Positions 1 to 7,847 of a stretch of 64,000 nt of DNA are shown piece by piece (the first letter of the stretch is position 1; each line of letters opens with the position of its first letter). This stretch comes from Streptomyces sp. SCL15-4 (lineage in GTDB: Bacteria; Actinomycetota; Actinomycetes; Streptomycetales; Streptomycetaceae). A model generated the notes under the pieces. The model made no database searches and was not told where the DNA came from. It saw nothing but the letters and a program-made list of their open reading frames with translations. The translations under genes were made by a program, and so were the position numbers. The stretch is taken from assembly GCF_033366695.1 (NCBI RefSeq), contig NZ_JAOBTQ010000001.1, positions 7,068,001 through 7,132,000 on the forward strand, written 5' to 3'.

Positions 1-1017
1 GCGCTGCTCGGCGCGTTCGCGGCGCTCGTGGCCAACCTCATGCTGCTGTTCGAGACGTGGAAGGACGGTGAGTCCCTGCTCTATCTGGTGGCGTGGAGCC
101 TGCTCGCCGCCGGCTCCGCGTGTGCTGTCGTCATGGTGTACCAGTCGAGGATCTCCATTCCCGCTCCCAGGCGGCTGGCGGCGGCGGTGATCGGCTCCGC
201 GGTTCTCGCAGCGGCCAATTTCAGCTACGAGCACCTTTTCCAGCCGACCCAGCGCGGGGCCAAGCCGCTCATCGCCCTGTCCGTGGGGAAGGCCGTGATC
301 CGCCGGGACCGGGATGCGTTCGCCGTGCCGGTCGACATCAAGCTCGAGAACCACTCCGATGTGGGCTTCTACATGCTCGGAACCGAATTCCACACCATGG
401 GCGAGAAGGTGCAGTTGAGCCGGAAGGACCGGCTGGACGAGCAGTGGCGCGATGACGCCGAGCAGTGGAGCGTCGCCGATCAGCAGATGCATCCCCTCTC
501 CCGGCGGGAGATCCACCAGCGCGGCCAGTTGCTGGCGGCGCAGCCGTGGCTGTCCACCGGGGCATGGATCGAACCGGGCGAGAAGCTCACCGCGCAGACC
601 GTCGTGCAGCTTCCCATGACAACGCCGTACGACCAGCTGACCTTCTACGCCACCGCGGCCTTCGCGCGCAAGGACCGGCTCCGCCTGGACCAACTGGCAC
701 GCATTGGCTACACCTGGCACGGTGTCGATGTGCCCGACTGGGTGACGCAGGACAAGACCAACGCCGTGGTCTTCAGCGGCAGGGTGTACGAGAACAACGC
801 GATCGACAGGCATACCAGGGACGCCCGCTGGGTCACCGTCTACTGGCGTTTCAACGAGCACGGCGTCAGCCTGAGCGAGAACATCGCGCGAAAAGGCGAG
901 GAGGCCCGCGTCCCGCCTGGTGAGGAGACCACCGCGCTGGTGGCGCGGTACGGGATCGCCGAAGCGGCGACAGGGCCGTACGAGCAGACCTTGTGGGACA
1001 TCAAGAACCGGAAATGA
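1..1017 (+). CDS. Membrane protein of unknown function, 5' end outside window
   Basis: The reading frame is open from base 1 and ends with TGA at 1015-1017. A GTG at 28 could be a start but has no ribosome site, and the residues before it are hydrophobic and continue a membrane segment, so the gene most likely begins upstream of the window. Two hydrophobic segments are visible (around LLYLVAWSLLAAGSA and LAAAVIGSAVLAAANF), followed by a soluble domain of about 260 residues rich in Trp and Arg. I do not recognise the family. Its last 17 bases overlap the end of the convergent cyclase gene, so the two transcripts would collide. Confidence 0.75.
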   Translation, partial: ALLGAFAALVANLMLLFETWKDGESLLYLVAWSLLAAGSACAVVMVYQSRISIPAPRRLAAAVIGSAVLAAANFSYEHLFQPTQRGAKPLIALSVGKAVIRRDRDAFAVPVDIKLENHSDVGFYMLGTEFHTMGEKVQLSRKDRLDEQWRDDAEQWSVADQQMHPLSRREIHQRGQLLAAQPWLSTGAWIEPGEKLTAQTVVQLPMTTPYDQLTFYATAAFARKDRLRLDQLARIGYTWHGVDVPDWVTQDKTNAVVFSGRVYENNAIDRHTRDARWVTVYWRFNEHGVSLSENIARKGEEARVPPGEETTALVARYGIAEAATGPYEQTLWDIKNRK

Positions 1018-2821
1018 CCGGTACGGCCGTGTCGTGCGTGAGGTGGCACCGGCCGATTCCCTCCAGCCACACCACGAGGGCGAGAGCGCTGTTCACGCGG
1101 TCCCAGGAGTAGGCGTCCCCCAGGCCGAGGCGTGCTTCCCGCACGGCCCGGCACAGCGTCTCGACGTCGAACATCTCCATGACCAGCGGGTGGCTCGCGG
1201 AGCGGCACAAGTCGATGAGGCCGTCGCCGTGGGTCCGCAGGCCGCGCGCGTACAACTCATCGAAAGGGATCTTGGCGGTCCGGCCGCGGATCCGCTCCGG
1301 CAGCAGATCCGCCATCGCCTCGCGCAGAACCGCTTTCGGACGGCCCGGACGGAACACCGCCTCGGCGGGCAGGCGGCGCATCGTGGCGACGACCTCCGGG
1401 TCGAGGAAGGGGTGTGAGAGGAGGAACCCGTCCTGCCGCGCGCGGCGCCAGGACAGCGGGTCGGGCGCGGCGATGTAGTTGGCCGCGTCGTAGAGGGACT
1501 CCTCCGGCCTGCGCCCGAACACGAAACGGGCCTCGGCGACGCTGGCCTCACGGTAGCCGTGGGCCCGCGCGAAGTCGCGCCGCAGCCATGGGGGCCGGGC
1601 GAAGCCGCCGAGGCCGCCGAGTACGGTTCCCCGCCGGCCGAGGACCGCCGTGACCCGTTCGGTCGCCAGCGGAAGGGCCGGCCGTACGACATTGGCGGTC
1701 ACGACGTCCCGCAGGCCCCGCTCACCGTCCGAGGCCCAGGCACGCGCCTGCCTCGCCATCCGCCGCAGCTGTCCCGTGCGGGCCAGCCTGTGCAGGTGCA
1801 GCGGGTTGGCGTCCGCGACCGGATCGGCCCCGCAACCGGTCAGGAGGACGTCACAGCCCAGTCCGGCTGCGGCGGCGTGCAGCCTGCTCCAGAACGGGGC
1901 CCGGAAAGCGTGGGCGTGCGGCTCGTCGGCGTCTGCGGCATGGCGCTCGAAGTCGTCGAAGTCGGACACGTCGTCGGCGTCGACGCTCACCAGGCGGGCA
2001 CCGGGTGCGTGCAGGCGGACCCCTTCCATCGCCTCGTCCAGATAGGGCCGCTCCCCGGCCAGTTCTCCCGTGCCGAAGCGCCCGGCGAGCAGGACGAGGT
2101 CTCCCGGGCCGCCCGGCTCCGCGGCCAGCAGACGTGCCGCGAGCAACGCGACGCTGGTGGAGTCGGTCCCGCCGGAGACGTGACATGCCGTCACCTTGCC
2201 AAGACGGCGAGCGACGGCGTTCTCCAGCGCGCGGCGCAGGTCCCGCGCCGCGTCGCCGAGGCCGGCGACGTCCGCTGCGGGAGCCGGCGGATCGTACGCC
2301 CGGCGGTGGCCCTCCGGTACGCGGCCGCGTAGCCGCCCGGTGAGCGAGAGTTCCACCACCTCGCCGCCCAGGACCCGGTGCACTCCGCGGAACGGGGTGA
2401 GTTCCCAGTGGGGTTGCGCCGCGGCCCCGGTCAGGTACCGGCAGAAGTAGCGGCGTTCCAGCTCCGCTCCCTCGCCGAGGTGGCGCGCCGAGGTGCTGAC
2501 CGCGCTCACCCGGCCGCCGGATTCCCGGAAGAACAGAGGGACGCGTGCCTGCTCGTCCCGTACCAGCAAGATGCGGTCGTGGCAGACCAGCACGGCCGCG
2601 TAGTCGCCGGCCGGGAGGCGGGGCGAGGCTCCCGGCCGGGCGAAGGCGTCGAGCAGACCGCGCGCGCCCGCCACGCGGTCACGGGCCGAGCCGGCCCAGC
2701 CGACGACCACCGCGGTGCCGGCCGGCGAGGCCGCCGTCGTCACGAGCCCCCGCCGTGCCAGGGCCGCGGACACCGAGAGCCTCGGTGTGGCACCGGCCCA
2801 CTCCAGAAGGAGGGCCCGCAC
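1001..2821 (-). CDS. Asparagine-synthetase-like lasso peptide cyclase (C protein)
   Basis: Predicted ATP-dependent macrolactam synthetase that adenylates an Asp/Glu side chain of a precursor core so that the core N-terminus can attack it. The protein has 606 residues: an N-terminal glutamine-hydrolase-like domain without the catalytic N-terminal Cys, then the synthase domain carrying the PP-loop SGGTDST at about residues 216-222. This architecture and size match the C proteins (McjC type) of lasso clusters. The open frame extends to 2947 but that part overlaps the upstream gene in another frame; the GTG at 2821 follows the upstream stop by one base and has GGAGG eight bases before it, so I chose it. 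It is co-transcribed with, and probably translationally coupled to, the B gene. A stand-alone asparagine synthetase is less likely because of the partner gene and missing glutaminase Cys. Confidence 0.85.
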   Translation of the reverse strand: MRALLLEWAGATPRLSVSAALARRGLVTTAASPAGTAVVVGWAGSARDRVAGARGLLDAFARPGASPRLPAGDYAAVLVCHDRILLVRDEQARVPLFFRESGGRVSAVSTSARHLGEGAELERRYFCRYLTGAAAQPHWELTPFRGVHRVLGGEVVELSLTGRLRGRVPEGHRRAYDPPAPAADVAGLGDAARDLRRALENAVARRLGKVTACHVSGGTDSTSVALLAARLLAAEPGGPGDLVLLAGRFGTGELAGERPYLDEAMEGVRLHAPGARLVSVDADDVSDFDDFERHAADADEPHAHAFRAPFWSRLHAAAAGLGCDVLLTGCGADPVADANPLHLHRLARTGQLRRMARQARAWASDGERGLRDVVTANVVRPALPLATERVTAVLGRRGTVLGGLGGFARPPWLRRDFARAHGYREASVAEARFVFGRRPEESLYDAANYIAAPDPLSWRRARQDGFLLSHPFLDPEVVATMRRLPAEAVFRPGRPKAVLREAMADLLPERIRGRTAKIPFDELYARGLRTHGDGLIDLCRSASHPLVMEMFDVETLCRAVREARLGLGDAYSWDRVNSALALVVWLEGIGRCHLTHDTAVPVISGS

Positions 2822-2822
2822 G

Positions 2823-3446
2823 TCACTGTCCTCCGCCGCCGATGGAGAGCACCGGCGCGAACACGTGCCCGCGCGGGTCCGCGTCGGGCACGCACAGGCC
2901 GGCCGCGGACGTCCAGGCGTGCAGGGCGAACGGGTGCTCGCGCACACCGACGTGCAGCACCGCCTTCAGGCCCTGGCGCCGCAGCAGGACGAAAGCCGTC
3001 ACGGCCTCGGCCTTGCAGTCGTCGTCGACGAACCAGCTTCCACGGCCGTACGACTGCACCGCTGACTTCAGCCGTGCTACGACCTCGGCCGGGGCGGGGT
3101 CCGCGCGGGCGTATTCGGGGGCGGCCAGGGACACGAGCCGCAGGACCCTCCCGAACCCGATGACCCGGATCAGCAGATGGACGCCGCGCAGCCATAGCCC
3201 GACCTCGGCATCCGCGTACTCTTTTCCGCGGGCCGGCACGCAGCCGGCACGGACGAGGCCGGTGACGAGTTCGCCGCGTCTTGCGGAGCCCGCGTCGGCG
3301 AACCCCCGGAGGTCCGCCGTCGTCATGGCGAGGAAACGCGTCCGCTTCCAGTCGGCGATCAGGACGCCGTCGGACAACCTGGTGACCCTGCAATGCGGTG
3401 AGAGCAGCCGGCTCATGGCGCGCAGCGCGTCGGTATCCTCCGCCAC
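2823..3446 (-). CDS. Fused leader-binding/transglutaminase-like leader peptidase (lasso B protein, McjB type)
   Basis: Predicted to bind the precursor leader and cleave it from the core. The 207 residues contain an N-terminal region (about 15-80) with strand-turn pattern GVLIADWKRTRFLAM, similar to PqqD-like recognition domains, and a C-terminal transglutaminase-like peptidase with candidate triad Cys144 (DDDCKAEA), His176 (ALHAWTS) and Asp188. McjB of E. coli has almost the same length and order; actinobacteria usually encode the two parts as separate B1 and B2 proteins, so the fusion is unusual here. The GTG start at 3446 has GGAGG seven bases upstream. It lies 70 bp after the candidate precursor gene with a perfect hairpin between them, and directly before the cyclase gene. 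The N-terminal domain assignment is by pattern only. Confidence 0.8.
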   Translation of the reverse strand: MAEDTDALRAMSRLLSPHCRVTRLSDGVLIADWKRTRFLAMTTADLRGFADAGSARRGELVTGLVRAGCVPARGKEYADAEVGLWLRGVHLLIRVIGFGRVLRLVSLAAPEYARADPAPAEVVARLKSAVQSYGRGSWFVDDDCKAEAVTAFVLLRRQGLKAVLHVGVREHPFALHAWTSAAGLCVPDADPRGHVFAPVLSIGGGGQ

Positions 3447-3464
3447 CGGTCATCCTCCAGGATC

Positions 3465-3495
3465 GGGCCCGCCGCGGCGGGCGCGCGGCGGGCCC
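3465..3495 (-). terminator. Perfect 12-bp hairpin between precursor and B genes
   Basis: Arms GGGCCCGCCGCG and CGCGGCGGGCCC flank a 7-base loop; no U-tract follows. Its place after the precursor stop codon and before the B ribosome site suggests partial termination or protection of the precursor transcript, which would give more precursor than enzyme. Confidence 0.65.
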
Positions 3496-3516
3496 CGGCC
3501 CACTGCGTCGACGGGA

Positions 3517-3636
3517 TCAGGACAGGTAACCGTGACCGTCGTACATGCCGCCGCTGAAACCCCGGATCAGACGGCCGTTGCCGAGAAGGACGAGTCCACA
3601 CGTCACACGGCGGCGCCGCAACAGTCGGAGAAACAT
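3517..3636 (-). CDS. Candidate lasso/RiPP precursor peptide, 39 aa
   Basis: Small gene found by reading the minus strand upstream of the B gene. It has an ideal ribosome site (CCTGGAGGT) six bases before ATG and a plausible promoter. The peptide begins MFLRLLRRRR, has a hydrophobic middle and ends GFSGGMYDGHGYLS. If cleavage falls before Gly26, the core is 14 residues with Gly1 and Asp8, fitting an eight-membered macrolactam ring (GFSGGMYD) and a six-residue tail. Asp33 is the only acidic residue in the peptide, so it is the only possible ring acceptor. Against this, the leader lacks the usual YxxP motif and the Thr normally found at position -2 is Ile here. The gene call is well supported by the ribosome site and context; the core boundary is inference. 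Confidence 0.7.
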   Translation of the reverse strand: MFLRLLRRRRVTCGLVLLGNGRLIRGFSGGMYDGHGYLS

Positions 3637-3671
3637 GGCCTACCTCCAGGTCAGGCAGTGCGGACGATTTC

Positions 3672-3699
3672 AGGCTACTACGCCCGGAATTTCCCGCAA
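3672..3699 (-). promoter_or_regulatory. Candidate housekeeping promoter for the RiPP operon
   Basis: On the minus strand TTGCGG (3699-3694) is followed after 16 bases by TAGCCT (3677-3672), which resembles the vegetative streptomycete -35/-10 pattern. The expected start site is about 30 bases before the precursor ATG. Pattern match only. Confidence 0.35.
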
Positions 3700-3926
3700 T
3701 CGGACCAGTCCGCGTCCGCTACGCGGGTGGCGGGTACGGGACTGCTCCGGACGAGTTGCGTACGGCCGTGGGCGGCATGAGGGTGGAAAGGAGGGCGACA
3801 AGGCAGGCTCGGACGCGCCGACTCACCGTACGGACCGGACGTGCGGTATCCGCCCGCCGAAGGTGTCTCGGGCGTGCGGCCGGGGCGGTCACCGGAAATC
3901 ACGGGGGCAGTCGGAGCGGAGACACC

Positions 3927-5246
3927 ATGACGAACGGATCATTCGACCGCCGTGAGGGCGGCGAGCATTTCGGACTTCACGACCAGAGCGTCCTCAAGCG
4001 CGAGAACGCCTACACGGGAAAGTACCTCGTACTTCTCGACTGCCAGGAAGAGGAACGCGGCATGGAGGCGCTGCGTTCCCAGGCCGGCATCGCGGCCGCG
4101 GAACAGGTGCGGGGTGCCGAGACGGAGAACGCCCTGCGCATCCTCGAAGAGCCGGACGTGACCGCGCTCTTCCCGGAACTGGGCGTCGCCGTCGTCGACG
4201 TGGCACCGGACCAGCGCGAGGCGCTGGTGACGGCCGCTCAGGAGGAACCGTCGATCATCGCCGCGGAGCCCGAGCGACTGGTCTACATCTCGACGATCAC
4301 GGACCGCTCGCGGGAGGTGAAGGGGTACTACCCCACGTACCGCAGCGACGAGGACGTCCTGGAGCGGCACACCACGGCGGCGATGGCCGTCTCGCTGGGC
4401 CCGGCCTGGGACGAGACCGAGCACACCTGGGGCCTGCAAGCCGTGCGGGCCAACCATTCCCACCTGACCGGGCAGGGCGTCAAGGTCGCCGTGCTCGACA
4501 CCGGAGTGGACACCGAACACCCCGATCTCTCCCCGCGCATCGCCGGCACGGCGTCCTTCGTGCCGGGACAGTCCGTGCAGGACGGCAACGGCCATGGCAC
4601 CCACTGCATCGGCACGGCCGCGGGCCCGGCGGATCCGCAGCAGCGGCCGCGCTACGGCGTCGCGCCCGAGGCGCAGATCCTGGCGGGCAAGGTGCTCAGC
4701 AATCAGGGCAGCGGGAGCGACGGACAGATCCTCGCGGGGATCGCCTGGGCGCTGTCCCAGGGCGCGAAGGTGATCTCCATGTCGCTCGGCGCCCCGGTCA
4801 GTCCCGGGCAGCTGTTCTCGCCGGTCTTCGAGAGCCTCGCCAAGCGGGTCGTCACCGCCGGCACGCTGATCGTCGCGGCGGCGGGCAACGACGGCGGGCC
4901 GGTCAACCACCCGGCCAACTGCCCCTCGATCCTGGCTGTCGCGGCTGTGGGCAAGGCACTTGACGTGGCGCCGTTCTCCTGCCGCGGCCAGAGCCTCATC
5001 GGTGCCGAGATCAACATCGCCGCGCCCGGAGTGGAGGTGCGCTCCGCCTGGCCGATGCCCCAGTTCTACAACACGATCAGTGGGACCAGCATGGCCACTC
5101 CGCACGTCGCGGGCATCGTCGCGCTGCTGGCCCAGGGGGCGCCGGACGCCATGGCGTCCGAACTGAAGAAGCGCCTGCTCTCCGGCGCGTACCGGCTGGC
5201 GCAACTCCCCGCGAACGTCGGCGCCGGCCTGGGGCAGACTCCGTGA
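3927..5246 (+). CDS. S8 (subtilisin-like) serine peptidase, cytosolic
   Basis: Serine endopeptidase of 439 residues. The catalytic triad is Asp191 (VAVLDTGVD), His223 (GNGHGTHCIGT) and Ser388 (SGTSMATPH), with oxyanion Asn321 in AAGND. Residues about 30-120 look like a built-in propeptide-like domain. There is no signal peptide or membrane segment, so it should act inside the cell or leave by an unusual route. The frame is open to 3756, but the ATG at 3927 has CGGAG five bases upstream and the residues before it are composition-biased, so I start there. It diverges from the RiPP operon (290 bp apart) and overlaps the next small gene by four bases. A role in RiPP maturation is possible from location only; nothing in the protein itself shows it. 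Confidence 0.85.
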   Translation: MTNGSFDRREGGEHFGLHDQSVLKRENAYTGKYLVLLDCQEEERGMEALRSQAGIAAAEQVRGAETENALRILEEPDVTALFPELGVAVVDVAPDQREALVTAAQEEPSIIAAEPERLVYISTITDRSREVKGYYPTYRSDEDVLERHTTAAMAVSLGPAWDETEHTWGLQAVRANHSHLTGQGVKVAVLDTGVDTEHPDLSPRIAGTASFVPGQSVQDGNGHGTHCIGTAAGPADPQQRPRYGVAPEAQILAGKVLSNQGSGSDGQILAGIAWALSQGAKVISMSLGAPVSPGQLFSPVFESLAKRVVTAGTLIVAAAGNDGGPVNHPANCPSILAVAAVGKALDVAPFSCRGQSLIGAEINIAAPGVEVRSAWPMPQFYNTISGTSMATPHVAGIVALLAQGAPDAMASELKKRLLSGAYRLAQLPANVGAGLGQTP

Positions 5247-5494
5247 CCGAATCCCCGCGGGTGGACGTCATCCTGTCCGTCGACCCCGGGCGGTTCGCCG
5301 AGACGATGCGTGCGGCACAGGCCGTCGGCCTCACCGTGACCGGTGAGCAGCCGCTCATCGGCACGGCTGCCGGCACCATCGCGGAGGACCGGATTCCCCT
5401 GCTGCGGGCGGTGGAAGGCGTGGAGGCCGTCGAACGGTCCCGCACGATCCGTCTCCCACCGCCCGTCCCGCCGCCCGAGCCGCCGGACGAGTGA
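5243..5494 (+). CDS. Small I9-like (subtilase propeptide-like) protein
   Basis: Protein of 83 residues starting at a GTG that overlaps the subtilase stop by four bases (GTGA), so translation is coupled. The pattern of strands and helices (DVILSVDPG, FAETMRAAQAVGL, GTIAEDRIPLLRAVEGVEAVERS) is that of the subtilisin propeptide/I9 inhibitor fold. It ends in a Pro-rich tail (PPPVPPPEPPDE). I infer a folding helper or inhibitor acting in trans on the adjacent subtilase. Small proteins next to subtilases in streptomycetes are sometimes labelled as aldolases in databases; nothing here supports an aldolase active site. Confidence 0.7.
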   Translation: MTESPRVDVILSVDPGRFAETMRAAQAVGLTVTGEQPLIGTAAGTIAEDRIPLLRAVEGVEAVERSRTIRLPPPVPPPEPPDE

Positions 5495-5500
5495 CGTGCC

Positions 5501-5559
5501 CGGTCTCCGCGCTCGGTCGGGCCTTTGCGTGCGGTCCCGGTCGGTCTCCGCGCTCGGTC
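5501..5559. repeat. 18-bp perfect direct repeat between convergent genes
   Basis: The 18-mer CGGTCTCCGCGCTCGGTC occurs at 5501-5518 and again at 5542-5559, the second copy reaching into the stop codon of the protease/nuclease gene. Looks like a local duplication; no function visible. Confidence 0.7.
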
Positions 5560-7792
5560 AGGGCCAGACACCGGAGAAGTCGATGCTGCGAACCCACTCC
5601 GGATGGTCTATCAGCGGATTGCGGTTCCCCTGTATCCCGGCGATGGCGGCGTTGCGGTGCAACTCGTACTCGGACACGGGTTCGCTCTCGTGCCAGTCCA
5701 GGAGGAGGGGCAGTCGTTCCTCGGGGAACTCCGCCGGCCTGTCGCCGACGAGGCCGGGGTAGCGCAACAGGAAGTACAGGGTGGCTCTGGCGACGGCGCC
5801 CTTGCTGTGCTCCGGTTCGAACCCCGACTTCTCGCGCATACCGCAGTCCGCCCGGACGGCCTCGTCGAAGCCGGGGAAGTCCATGTAGGGGTAGTTGCCG
5901 CGGAAGCTGTTGCACGCCGGTTCGCACGCGAACAGATGGTGCAGATCACCTCGCATGGGCTCCCGCTTGGCGAACCATGACTGCGGGACGACGTGCTCGC
6001 AGTTGAAGGGCAACGCCGCCTCCAGGGCGTCCAGCTCCGCGATCAGCTCGTCCGCGCTCGCCGTGCTCTCGCGCGACAGGAACTCCTGCACGCCCTGGAG
6101 CCGGGCCGCCTCGGCGGCGGCGTCGGCGCGGATGAGTTCCTCCGCGGTGAAGGTCTTGCCCGAGTAGACGCTGCGCAGCAGGCGGTCGGGATGGAGGTCG
6201 ACCCATGGGTAGAGCATCCGTGCGGGTTTGTAGGAGGGGCGGGGCCCGTGGGTCTCCTCCAGCAGCGTGGTCAGGGCCTGCCGCAGTGCCTCGCCGTCCG
6301 AGTCGGCGTCGACGTGCGCGTAGTAGGCGTCCCGCGCGGCACGGTCGTCATCGCGGACGTAGTAGGCGCGCGCCTCACCGAGCCGGAGGTTGAGCAGGGC
6401 CGCGTCCAGGTCCTGCGCGGCGGCGTCGGTGACGGCGGAGCCTCCCGCCACCCGTCCCGCCGGGGCTGCGACGGCGCCGGCGGCGGTCGGCGGAGCCGGG
6501 CGCGGACCGGAGAGCCGGTCGTGGCCGCGCTGTTCGGGCGCCCGCACGTCGACGCCGACGGTGATCCGGAGCGGCACGGTGATGCCGACCGCGGTACCGG
6601 AGGCGAGCGGTGCGGAACCGTCCGGTGCGAACCCGTCCGGCACGTATCCGTCCGGCACGTATCCGTCCGGCTTCGGCCTCGCCGCTGTCGGCGGGGCGAC
6701 CTCGCCGCGCGGTGGCGGGCCCGGCGGCTGGAACAACTCGTCGCGCAACCGGCCCGCGTTCCCCGTCAGCGTGAGCCGGCTCAGCGCTTGCAGCACGCGG
6801 CTGACGCGCACTCCCTCGTTGGCCTTCCACGCCAGCCGGTGCTCGCCCATCCCCGGCCGCCAGGGTGTTCCGTCGGTGGCCAGGGGGCGGCCGTCGGGGC
6901 CGGTCTCCGGCACGGCCGAGTGGTGCAGTGCGACGACTTCCCACTGATCGTTGAAGACCGGGGACCCGGAGGAGCCCGGCGCGGTGTCGGTCACGTAGTG
7001 GACGAACAGGTCCAGCAGGTCGACGATCTGGTTCTCGCGCAGGGCGAGCTGCTTGGGCTCGCCGTTGGGGTGCTGGATGATGTTGACGAATTCGCCGAGG
7101 ATCGCCTTTCCCTGCGCCCCGTCCAGGGGCAGCCAGCCGAAGTCGGCGAGCCGCGCGTCCTCCTGATTGTGTTCGGCCACCGCGACGACGGTGAAATCCA
7201 GATCGCGGTCGGTGGCGAAGAAATCATGGGGTTCGAGACCGAAGGTCACCGGGACCAGCGGGCGCCCGTCCCTGTCTGCCTGGAAATTGAACGCGACGAC
7301 GGCACCGTCTGCCTCCTCCGGGCTCCGCAGTACGTGGTTGTTGGTGAGGAGGAGGGAAGGAGACACCATGAAACCGGTGCCGTGATGTCCGCCCTCGGGC
7401 GTGCGGACGGAGACCCGCCCGATCGACCGCGCGGCCAGATACCCGCCCTCCAGGAAGGCCACGCCGGTGAGGTTGTTACGTCCCATGAGGCGTTCCAGGC
7501 CGAGGACATCGGCGCCGAACACATCCGGCGACAGCGGCAGCGTGCTGCCGGTCGTCGTCACGGGCTCCGTCGGTATCTGTTCGATCGCCTTGGCGAGCGA
7601 CCAGTCGGCGTTCAGGCGCGCCAGCCGCTTCTTGACCCGGCCCGGCTCATCGGCGTACAGCACGCCCCGGCTCTCGATGGTCCGGAGAGTTTCCTCTCGC
7701 TGCGGGGACCGGTCGGCGAAGCGTTTCGCGGCCTTCTCCAACTGCGCCAGGTAATCCGTTTCCGCCTGGGGAACGTGTTCTACGGTGATCAT
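5558..7792 (-). CDS. Trypsin-like serine protease fused to endonuclease I (His-Me finger)
   Basis: A 744-residue fusion. Residues about 1-100 are helical and charged. Residues 105-345 form a V8/trypsin-like protease with His153 (LLTNNHVL), Asp199 (DLDFTVV) and Ser275 (APGSSGSPVF). Residues 370-455 are a Pro-rich linker with short repeats (PDGYVPDGYVPDG). Residues 470-744 match endonuclease I/NucA nucleases: EHVVPQSWF at 599, DLHHLF at 616 and NSFRGNYPY at 628, the metal-binding His-Me set. No signal peptide is seen. The ATG at 7792 has GGGAGA upstream. The gene converges on the subtilase/I9 pair. A protease joined to a nuclease suggests a conflict or programmed-death role, but this is inference; processing of the nuclease by its own protease is another option. 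Confidence 0.85.
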   Translation of the reverse strand: MITVEHVPQAETDYLAQLEKAAKRFADRSPQREETLRTIESRGVLYADEPGRVKKRLARLNADWSLAKAIEQIPTEPVTTTGSTLPLSPDVFGADVLGLERLMGRNNLTGVAFLEGGYLAARSIGRVSVRTPEGGHHGTGFMVSPSLLLTNNHVLRSPEEADGAVVAFNFQADRDGRPLVPVTFGLEPHDFFATDRDLDFTVVAVAEHNQEDARLADFGWLPLDGAQGKAILGEFVNIIQHPNGEPKQLALRENQIVDLLDLFVHYVTDTAPGSSGSPVFNDQWEVVALHHSAVPETGPDGRPLATDGTPWRPGMGEHRLAWKANEGVRVSRVLQALSRLTLTGNAGRLRDELFQPPGPPPRGEVAPPTAARPKPDGYVPDGYVPDGFAPDGSAPLASGTAVGITVPLRITVGVDVRAPEQRGHDRLSGPRPAPPTAAGAVAAPAGRVAGGSAVTDAAAQDLDAALLNLRLGEARAYYVRDDDRAARDAYYAHVDADSDGEALRQALTTLLEETHGPRPSYKPARMLYPWVDLHPDRLLRSVYSGKTFTAEELIRADAAAEAARLQGVQEFLSRESTASADELIAELDALEAALPFNCEHVVPQSWFAKREPMRGDLHHLFACEPACNSFRGNYPYMDFPGFDEAVRADCGMREKSGFEPEHSKGAVARATLYFLLRYPGLVGDRPAEFPEERLPLLLDWHESEPVSEYELHRNAAIAGIQGNRNPLIDHPEWVRSIDFSGVWP

Positions 7793-7832
7793 CGAACGTC
7801 TCCCTCGCTCCGTTCCCCTCCTCCATTGTGTC

Positions 7833-7847
7833 CACCGGTCACCGGTG
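7833..7847. promoter_or_regulatory. Perfect palindrome upstream of protease/nuclease gene
   Basis: CACCGGT-C-ACCGGTG, seven-base arms around one base, lies about 40 bp upstream of the fusion gene start in the region shared with the divergent sigma factor gene. Its position fits an operator for a dimeric repressor; the binding protein is unknown. Confidence 0.45.

Noticed and set aside
3413..3601. 62-residue minus-strand frame overlapping the candidate precursor
   Set aside because: No ribosome site, Pro/Arg-rich composition and it runs across the hairpin and the B start; the 39-codon frame with GGAGGT is far better supported.
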